The notes under the pieces are model-generated. The model had not been told where the DNA came from. It was given only the letters and a program-made list of their open reading frames with translations, and did not search any database. A DNA stretch of 62,276 bases from Desulfuromusa kysingii (GTDB lineage Bacteria; Desulfobacterota; Desulfuromonadia; Desulfuromonadales; Geopsychrobacteraceae): NCBI RefSeq assembly GCF_900107645.1, contig NZ_FNQN01000014.1:1-62276 (forward strand), given 5' to 3'. A program made the translations under genes and the position numbers. Of the stretch, positions 57,601 to 62,276 are shown piece after piece (the stretch's first letter is position 1; each line of letters begins with the position of its first letter).

Positions 57601-60600
57601 ACCTTTATCATTACCACTTTCAAGATAAATCGTATCATCACCACTTCCACCTTTGACAACATCGTTACCGGCACCTGCATAGATCGTATCGTCTCCACCT
57701 CCTATACTTTCACCACTAAAATTGGAAAAGGAATAGTTATATGTAGTGTTATTCTCTTCTGTCGTAATAGTTTCAATGACTGCCCAATCTTTCCAATCAG
57801 ACCCGTAGGGGGTATATATATCCAGATCCCCGGAAATATAATCGTCACCACCTCCAGATACGATTAAATCATCGCCGTCACCACCGGCAATAAAATCGTC
57901 ACCCGCATCAGTAAAGACCTGGTCATTCCCTTCTGCAGCATCAACCAGCTCTCCCTGCTCACCGCTAGAGGTTTCAGTCGCACCTTGCTCTATCTTTTCT
58001 AAAATATCGACCTCTTCTTCACCGTATATAAGATCATTTCCAGAGGCTCCAAAGAGCCAATCGGCCCCTTCACCACCGGCGATGATATCCTGTCCGGACC
58101 CACCGCCAAGATAGTCCCGTCCATTGCCGCCATCAACGGTCAGATCCCCAGAATCGCCATTCAGTGTATAGAGATCGTCATCACCATCCCCCATGTCGAT
58201 GGTATGGTTGCCGTCAGAATAGTTATTGACAACATCTTCACCACTGCCAGTTTCAACAAAATCGTCACCCCCCTGATTCAGCACAATAACATCGTCCCCA
58301 CCGCCGCTCATGAAGTGGTCATTATCGGCCGTATCGTACAGATTCCTGACATCATCATGCTCATCTTCGCCACCCTCGGTCGGATTGCCGTTGTCGTCAA
58401 CAAGATAATAGTCGACATCGTAATGATCAAGAACCTGATTCCCGTCTTCGTCTTCGCTATACACATGATTGTAGGCTTTGACGACATGCCAATCCTGGGC
58501 TTCGCCACCAGGCTGAATAGTGGCACTGTGAATCTGGGGATCGCCGAAGATTTCGGTGGTCGTTTCTGGTACGTCACCAGCTGTCGTTGAAAAACCATTA
58601 TCTTCAAAGGCTATATTCAGGGCATTAAGAATGGGCGTATGGATTTCATTCCCCTCAGCATCGATAGTAACAATTGTCGCCGTCAAGGAAATCTGTCCGT
58701 CAGCGGAGAGTTCACCTTGCTGCAGCAGGCTGAAGGCTTTCTGCGCCAGACCGTCTGTCGCATCGAGGATAATTTGACCATTCTCAAAATCAAGAATCAG
58801 GTCGCCGGTAACAATTTTCAGCAGGCTTGAGTCAACATCACCCGAAACCTGAATAATAATCTGGTCACCGCTATTTAAGGCTTGATTCAATGACAAGAAG
58901 AAACTCTGTGAGCCCCATTCAGAGACCGAGGAAGTCAAATCAGCGATGGTTTGTTCTTCCATCGTAAAGGGGTTGCTGGAATTAATCGATATCGCTCCCT
59001 CGACGGGCAGGGGGATAGCAATCCCGAACCGTTCCAGAAGCTGATCCAAACTGCTAATATCGTTGATGGTGATGCTATTAACGGAACTGGTACTCCCCGC
59101 CCCATCCAGGGCGGAACCCATGATCAGAACAGTCTGGGCCATGGTATTCCATTGGTAGGTGAGCCCATGGGGCAAGTCGGTGAACACATAAAGGGTTTGA
59201 GAAGGGTTCATATAATAAGAATCGATGGTTGTTTCGCTCAGATCCAAATCGCCGACAACAATGTGGTTGGTACCGGAATCGGAGATTTCAGTATCTGTGA
59301 TCGTGTCTTCGCCGTCGCCGGGGATATAGTAGTAAGTGTCATTTCCAGCGCCGCCTATCAGGGTATCCCGACCTTTGCCGCCCTCGATATAGTCATCTCC
59401 GCCATAGCCATTCAGGGAATCCTTACCACCACCGCCGAAAAGAGCATCATTGAAATTATCCCCAATGTAGGGATGCATCTCAGAGGCCTTCTGTCCTTCC
59501 AATACCTCTCCCTGATTGCTGCCGAACACAACCTTTTTTTGAGGGACAATGATCGGATCAGCGTGAACGACCTCTTCACCACTTCCCATATCAACAAAAT
59601 GAATGATCGATTCGTTGTAGCCGTCATGGATGTTCTTCTCGATCAAAAAATAAAGCATTTCCGCCCGATACGTCAGATACATGTTACTTAACTGCCCTTG
59701 CCCGGTGGCTGGATCATAGATATCGAGTTCACGGTTTTGGTTAAAATCGGAATAATTCGCACCAACAACTGCAAAAGGATTGAGATTGACTAAGGCGTAG
59801 CGGTAGGCGATGTCGGTACGAGCGTTGCTTTCGATATCGTAAGGGAAGAAAGGAGTGACGCTCCCTTCCGTATCGGTTGAGGAAAAAACGTCAATGCTCA
59901 GACCGGAGGTGTTCTCCAATACACTTGAGATGGCGTCGATATCAGTGTACAGATCGTCACGCTCTGTGTCGTATTCACTCCCGGTGCGCGGGGTGAAATC
60001 GGTGACAAACAATTCCCCCAACGCTGTTACTGCTGATTCGAGGGTGTGGTCGGCTTCATAGGCTGACGTTTTAAGAATGGCTGTGACCTCATCGATAGAC
60101 AGGGATGGGTCGACTTGCGAGAACAGGTTGTAGACGGCAAGAGTGTCGGTTGTACCTTGTATGGAATGAGCACCAAAAGGATCGGTATCTTCACCTGTCA
60201 CAGTTTGTGTTTCTCCCGGTACTGTTCCAACCGCACTAACAATATCACCTTCCAGGCTCAGGTTGCTTATATTGTCAACATTGTCAACATCCCAAGCAGT
60301 TAAAATATCAGAACTTCCCGTTGCTGCCGTTTCAGCATTGCGAAGCAAAGTAAAAAACGCTTCTGTATCCTCGCTACTCGTTAGCGGGTCAAACCCTGGA
60401 GCATTAAACGTCGTGACTGAATCCACAAAGTCTGGGGCTAAGCGGCTCATGATAAGAGCAAGGTGCCCACCCAGCGAATGACCTGTAACTGTCACATGCT
60501 TACCGGCCAATGCGCCATCTGCTGTTGCTATTGTGGTCGTGTAAGTGATTGATGCAGGGATAACGCCCCCCGGCTCTGCCAAGTTGAGTTCTTCATGGGA

Positions 60601-61014
60601 ATAGGCGTATTGGACAAGGTCCTCGCCCTGTCTGACTGTTAACCGTTGATAATAGTTGAACAAATCGATTGCTTGCGCGATAGCAATGCCATCAGCCCCG
60701 ATGTCACCAAAATTAGTCGACCAGTCAATCAGACCATCCTTGATGGTGGAGGTTTCGGTTCCACGAATCGACAGCACATAGCTATTATCGTCGATACTTT
60801 GAAACACCGTGGCCGAAAACCCTTCGGCGGTGTTCGGGAGCTGATCGATAACGCGCCAGTTGCTGGCGAAAGTCTCAGCTTGGGTTTGGGACATACCATC
60901 GACACCACGTTTGAGAGCGTCGAGGTATGCATCGTCAGATATTCCGTAATACAGAGTCGAATATGATGCAAGTGCAAGCTCAGACTGACGGTAATATTCA
61001 GTTATTGTGTTCAT
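51601..61014 (-). CDS. Giant RTX lipase secreted by the type I system
   Basis: 3137 residues. N-terminal class 3 lipase domain (~1-300): oxyanion IRGTET (83-88), GHSLGGH with nucleophile Ser180, probable Asp257 (EGDIVSAVG) and His283 (GAHSI). First RTX calcium-binding block ~518-575, a beta-rich spacer, dense GGxGxDxLx repeats ~905-1500, about seven ~100-residue modules (DNVENLVL ... GGAGDDTYxVD), then four ~185-190-residue units, each an RTX block plus a domain with TSDRL, NWF and YIQP motifs resembling the haemolysin-related HCBP domain, and a C-terminal secretion signal with no Cys. Expected: lipase or phospholipase exported unfolded and folded by calcium outside. The ATG overlaps the stop of the upstream membrane protein by one base. 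A substrate is not evident. Confidence 0.9.
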   Translation of the reverse strand: MNTITEYYRQSELALASYSTLYYGISDDAYLDALKRGVDGMSQTQAETFASNWRVIDQLPNTAEGFSATVFQSIDDNSYVLSIRGTETSTIKDGLIDWSTNFGDIGADGIAIAQAIDLFNYYQRLTVRQGEDLVQYAYSHEELNLAEPGGVIPASITYTTTIATADGALAGKHVTVTGHSLGGHLALIMSRLAPDFVDSVTTFNAPGFDPLTSSEDTEAFFTLLRNAETAATGSSDILTAWDVDNVDNISNLSLEGDIVSAVGTVPGETQTVTGEDTDPFGAHSIQGTTDTLAVYNLFSQVDPSLSIDEVTAILKTSAYEADHTLESAVTALGELFVTDFTPRTGSEYDTERDDLYTDIDAISSVLENTSGLSIDVFSSTDTEGSVTPFFPYDIESNARTDIAYRYALVNLNPFAVVGANYSDFNQNRELDIYDPATGQGQLSNMYLTYRAEMLYFLIEKNIHDGYNESIIHFVDMGSGEEVVHADPIIVPQKKVVFGSNQGEVLEGQKASEMHPYIGDNFNDALFGGGGKDSLNGYGGDDYIEGGKGRDTLIGGAGNDTYYYIPGDGEDTITDTEISDSGTNHIVVGDLDLSETTIDSYYMNPSQTLYVFTDLPHGLTYQWNTMAQTVLIMGSALDGAGSTSSVNSITINDISSLDQLLERFGIAIPLPVEGAISINSSNPFTMEEQTIADLTSSVSEWGSQSFFLSLNQALNSGDQIIIQVSGDVDSSLLKIVTGDLILDFENGQIILDATDGLAQKAFSLLQQGELSADGQISLTATIVTIDAEGNEIHTPILNALNIAFEDNGFSTTAGDVPETTTEIFGDPQIHSATIQPGGEAQDWHVVKAYNHVYSEDEDGNQVLDHYDVDYYLVDDNGNPTEGGEDEHDDVRNLYDTADNDHFMSGGGDDVIVLNQGGDDFVETGSGEDVVNNYSDGNHTIDMGDGDDDLYTLNGDSGDLTVDGGNGRDYLGGGSGQDIIAGGEGADWLFGASGNDLIYGEEEVDILEKIEQGATETSSGEQGELVDAAEGNDQVFTDAGDDFIAGGDGDDLIVSGGGDDYISGDLDIYTPYGSDWKDWAVIETITTEENNTTYNYSFSNFSGESIGGGDDTIYAGAGNDVVKGGSGDDTIYLESGNDKGWGGSGADIILGGIGDDVIIGDSSISESLHGDDFLDGGDGNDTLQGDGGSDILYGGIGDDILVGDGLDPVVGGDDYLNGEAGNDTLFGGVGNDMLFGDTGEDELQGGDDNDILYGQDGNDLLFGEAGDDLLDGGDGDDQLIGGEGNDTLYGGGENDLLIGDNGDGTGTGSDSLYGGDGDDQLQGGEGNDTLYGDADDDVLFGQDGDDILNGGTGNDQLLGGDGDDILIGGDGDDFLMPGNGNDMMDGGEGDDTYYFALGSGVKHLQDSGGYDRLILQGGIRLNSIIFSLGSLMISSGVSGDELHLDGVDYDNLAETSPIDVIEFSDGQTLTTAEVIEAVGIDYATTEDADTVTGTSARDNIDALGGDDVINSGGGNDIIDLGDGDDSADVGDGNDSVVAGAGADTVMAGAGDDTISGDAGVDTLYGNEGGDLLYGGDDNDNLFGGDDNDQLYGELGDDVLSGDAGHDVLDGGAGGDVMAGGTGDDTYYVDSATDSITEETESGTDLVISEIDYVLGDNLENLQLAEASTAASATGNSLDNCLEGNSLDNTLLGLDGADVLSGGAGADILDGGIGGDTLIGGAGDDQYFVDDALDSISEDSGAGTDLVSATVSYTLADNVENLVLYGAAAVSGFGNILANKIYGNELDNTLSGAGGADELYGESGDDILIGGSGADYMVGGTGNDTYSVDYQSDVVVENAAEGTDTVNSTIDYTLLENVENLTLIGDADISGSGNDYANILVGNAGNNQLSGAAGNDELYGGDGADILNGGIGSDTLYGEGGDDTYVIDSLEDTLVEMADEGNDTVESSVNYTLIDNIENLVLTGSAETATGNNLDNRLTGNDLNNTLDGGAGADILAGGSGDDTYLTQTVGDQILENDYAGFDTEIRSYESSESLAQNVEELRLTAGIVQGVGNDLNNVLIGNDEDNVLTGLAGDDVFDGGAGVDLLAGGSGNDTYIDDGEDVIVEYADEGTDTIESNHDVVLGDNLENVTLRGDATVNATGNALDNVLTGNSANNILDGGLGGDWMAGGAGDDSYYTDSEADTIDENVDSGVDTEIRSHETLYLLDDNVENLILAGTVYRGNGNDLDNLIQGNAADNNLWGREGNDILYGNAGDDQLIGAEGNDELVGGIGDDLLSGGIGNDTLYGGDGADQLAGGAGTNLLRGGLGDDTYVYGADGGLTTIDNSDGGTDWLIFTDDLTSDRLDFIRSADDLIVRIDENSETQVVISNWFLGGDYQIDYIQPANASGISAWTINRMFPPENPEADGIVTPDSSSFDMLWYGTQTGEQLVGTDGADLIRTYEGEDSLFGLAGDDWLLGGSDTDYLEGGDGNDVLYGGEGNDQLGGGAGNDTLIGGTGNDIYVYGEGNGADTINNSGGGVDWLLFTDGVTSDRLTYLQNGDDLIIRVDGDETTQITVTDWFTGSDYQIAYIQPDGENGIPAAQIETLLSGGTTDFDTVVEGTAAAEQLVGSAGKDQLNGYAGDDQLFGLDGADELNAGDGADYLDGGAGDDIQSGGAGDDQLGGDAGNDTLIGGTGDDIYVYRSGSGADTIDNSDGGTDWLIFNDDITSDRLTYLQSGDDLIIRIDDAATSQVTIKGWFVSSDNQLSYVQPSGESAITAVEINDLFASSGDGGDSEIPSESDFDSVVTGTDSAEQVVGTSGADLLQALAGDDQLFGLSGDDWLVAGDGADYLDGGAGDDVQLGKAGNDQLGGDAGNDTLIGGAGDDIYVYRPGSGADTIDNSDGGTDWLIFTDDITADRLSYHRAGDDLQVKVDGNETTMVTVKHWFDGDDFKLSYIQPSGEYGISAASIESMLSTSPDSGFKALLTGTDGGDTLTGSSTADQLHGYDGDDQLSGLAGNDQLSGDDGNDTLYGGSGDDSYLFNLGDGSDIISDESGNDSIVFGDEVTANGFAFLKTGGTLQIGYGLDDQITMDSYSDSATGNRIEEIVLNDGSTMTDADINQLIQEMSAYASTEGISLDSLDNVRNNEELMTMIADSWQAA
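52300..54080 (-). repeat. Four tandem ~560-bp units in the RTX gene
   Basis: Near-identical stretches recur at 52351, 52918, 53452 and 54017 (spacing ~535-570 bp), each encoding TSDRL...NWF...YIQP after an RTX block. Their similarity makes recombination that adds or removes whole units likely. Confidence 0.8.
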
Positions 61015-61583
61015 TATTTCCCCTCCTTAAATATTGATGTTGCAAAACTTGGCGGCCTAACAATGTCGGCGCATGAGAAACTTGATCCTTCCCAAAGGCC
61101 AGGTAAGTCACCGCCTCCTCGACCATAACGGATATATTCGCCCAGGACCTTGCCATCACTACGCCTAATTATTCGAGTAAGCTGTCGCGTAACTTGAGGA
61201 TTGTCTCTGTGATAATAAACAATTTCCCTTTCATAAAAATATTCATCTGATGGTTTAGCCTTGGCTTTGTTAGGTAATATCCAGTTTTTATTTGCATATT
61301 TGTTGTATTTCTCCGTAGGCAACTGCACCGTCTCATAAACCTTGACCCCTCCATCAATCGCACACAGTCTTTTGACCTGCCAATCATAGTAAGCAACTCG
61401 CCCAAAGCCATACCACGCCATTAGAACCACACCGATCAGAGTGACTGTCGCAATCATCCATCGACCTTTATTCGTTTTTCGTGTTCCCAACAAAAAAAGC
61501 ATGACAACCAGAAAAACGATCGGAACGATCAGCCAGTAGGAGGATAAGAAAAACACCAATGCCAGATTCAATATTTCTTTCAT
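61014..61583 (-). CDS. Two-helix membrane protein of unknown function, coupled to the RTX lipase
   Basis: 189 residues. Two N-terminal transmembrane helices (~8-32 and ~42-62), then a soluble region with KRLCAIDGGVKVYETVQLP (residues ~72-90) and a late RYGRGGGDLPGLWEGSSFSC, a pattern I recall in an uncharacterised proteobacterial family. Two Cys (73, 171). Its stop overlaps the RTX start by one base (TAATG), so the two are made together. Candidate roles: protection of the producer from its own lipase, an export chaperone, or a membrane partner. No evidence chooses among them. The ribosome binding site is weak. Confidence 0.75.
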   Translation of the reverse strand: MKEILNLALVFFLSSYWLIVPIVFLVVMLFLLGTRKTNKGRWMIATVTLIGVVLMAWYGFGRVAYYDWQVKRLCAIDGGVKVYETVQLPTEKYNKYANKNWILPNKAKAKPSDEYFYEREIVYYHRDNPQVTRQLTRIIRRSDGKVLGEYIRYGRGGGDLPGLWEGSSFSCADIVRPPSFATSIFKEGK

Positions 61584-61674
61584 TTTATGACTCCAGAAAC
61601 TGCGGAATTCGTCAATTTCCCTTTTGGATTGAGCGGCTCACTGTCAACGGACCAAACACAAACAGCCCGCCTCC

Positions 61675-61708
61675 GATCCGGGGTCGTACCCCAAACCGAA
61701 AACGGATC
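61675..61708. repeat. REP-like imperfect palindrome
   Basis: GATCCG (61675-61680) pairs with CGGATC (61703-61708), and GGGGT/ACCCC (61680-61684 with 61688-61692) forms an inner stem. It lies close to the REP-associated transposase gene, which acts on such hairpins. Confidence 0.5.
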
Positions 61709-61710
61709 TG

Positions 61711-62013
61711 TTCCAGGGACATAATACCTATTACTCATCAATTCGCGGCCTCCCCGCTGTTTTCAACATCAACGCCTGTCCAGTTAATTTTTCAAGATGC
61801 TTAACAAACGGTTCTCCACCCAATGGACGACCGGTTTTCGTTCTTTTTTTGAATCCTGGGCATCTATTCCGGGGACATAATACTTATTACTCATCAATTC
61901 GTGGCCTCCCCGCTGTTTTCAACATCAACGCCCGTCCAGTTAATTTTTCAAGATGCTTAATAAACGGTTCTCCACCTAATGGACGACCGGTTTTCGTTCT
62001 TTTTTGAATCCTG
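61711..62013. repeat. Tandem duplication of the transposase 3' end
   Basis: Copy A (61711-61858) and copy B (61867-62013) match at about 95 per cent, with an offset of 156 then 155 bp because a T run has 7 T in A and 6 in B. Copy B is the real 3' end of the transposase gene plus its downstream flank; copy A is a decayed duplicate. Confidence 0.9.
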
Positions 62014-62276
62014 AGGTCTTGTTCTCCATCTGTTGTTTCCAGAAAGTTCATCCAATTATCGACCATCGAAGGTAAGCTTCGCTCTCGTACCAGCGGATCA
62101 TCTTCGACCACACCACAATTGAAACGTGCGCTCGACCAGTTATGATCTACAGGAGACTCGACCATGCCTGCCGCAACTGGATTACGTTCCACGTAGCGTC
62201 CTGCGGCCAGCAGGTGCTGCTGGTCGAGCACACAGGAACCAAAGCGGCCTTGAAACAAATAACCACGGACCCCTTC
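61887..62276 (-). CDS. REP-associated tyrosine transposase (Y1_Tnp), C-terminal part, cut by window edge
   Basis: The frame stays open to the window edge (GVRGYLFQGRF...), so the start is outside. Typical TnpA-REP residues: SCVLDQQHLLAAGRYVERNPV (the helix that carries the late catalytic Tyr region), then PVDHNWSSARFN. Y1 enzymes cut and paste single-stranded REP hairpins. The C-terminal ~40 residues (RTKTGRPLGGEPFIKHLEK...) are duplicated in copy A just downstream. Confidence 0.85.
   Translation of the reverse strand, partial: EGVRGYLFQGRFGSCVLDQQHLLAAGRYVERNPVAAGMVESPVDHNWSSARFNCGVVEDDPLVRERSLPSMVDNWMNFLETTDGEQDLRIQKRTKTGRPLGGEPFIKHLEKLTGRALMLKTAGRPRIDE

Noticed and set aside
52000-58300. 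Regularly spaced repeats that might suggest a CRISPR array.
   Set aside because: The repeats are degenerate, in frame, and encode RTX nonapeptides; no constant repeat with unique spacers.

Overview
This window looks like a chromosomal segment of an acetate-oxidising, metal- or sulfur-reducing deltaproteobacterium of the Desulfuromonadales type (Geobacter/Desulfuromonas/Pelobacter-like). The inference rests on gene content and order: a pilB-pilT-pilC-pilS-pilR cluster, and an icd-mdh-kor TCA block next to aspS and hisS, which as I remember is an arrangement typical of this order. GC content is moderate by eye (not computed). Almost every gene is on the minus strand; the exceptions are a transposase remnant at the left edge and one four-gene operon (19315-21386).

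Layout in the direction of transcription, read from high to low coordinates. (1) 61584-62276: the edge-cut end of a REP-associated tyrosine transposase, with a tandem duplication of its own 3' end and a REP-like hairpin. (2) 46559-61583: a complete type I secretion locus. A small membrane protein of unknown function is fused by a 1-nt stop/start overlap to a 3137-residue RTX lipase, followed by TolC, HlyB and HlyD homologues. Two palindromic intergenic elements lie inside it. (3) 33816-46449: housekeeping and regulatory genes: pepN, an SDR epimerase, an EI24/CysZ-like membrane protein, fbp, comEC, a response regulator-diguanylate cyclase, hisS, aspS. (4) 22438-33687: a LysM lipoprotein and then the acetate-oxidation block icd, mdh, korA, korB, an FKBP-type isomerase and acnB. 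Hairpin terminators separate almost every gene, and the icd and acnB promoters share a palindromic operator. (5) 19315-22350: the plus-strand operon ferredoxin, lipoprotein, HD phosphohydrolase, DedA, overlapping tail to tail with an outer-membrane barrel gene. (6) 524-19039: type IV pilus biogenesis. An orphan NtrB-like kinase lies upstream of a clear sigma-54 promoter that drives the minor pilin operon fimU-pilV-pilW-pilX-(pilY2-like)-pilY1-pilE. Then come a second fimT, ribF, aroE, and pilB-pilT-pilC-pilS-pilR. (7) 1-450: tRNA-Leu(TAA) and the C-terminal end of an ISL3-family transposase, where relatives would normally carry pilA.

How the parts fit together: PilS/PilR is a sigma-54-type two-component system, and the minor pilin operon carries a near-consensus -24/-12 promoter, so regulator and target are both in view. 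AcnB, Icd, KorAB and Mdh are four consecutive-type steps of oxidative acetate metabolism, and two of the promoters carry the same operator over the -10 box, which suggests one repressor sets flux. The secretion locus is self-sufficient: effector, putative partner membrane protein, and all three exporter parts.

The least explained items are: the small membrane protein coupled to the RTX lipase; two interleaved 9-bp inverted repeats (pseudoknot topology) just upstream of an untracked 26-codon hydrophobic ORF between acnB and the FKBP gene; and a 10-G run inside the comEC ribosome binding site. Starts were adjusted where Shine-Dalgarno spacing or family length called for it; these are noted per gene.
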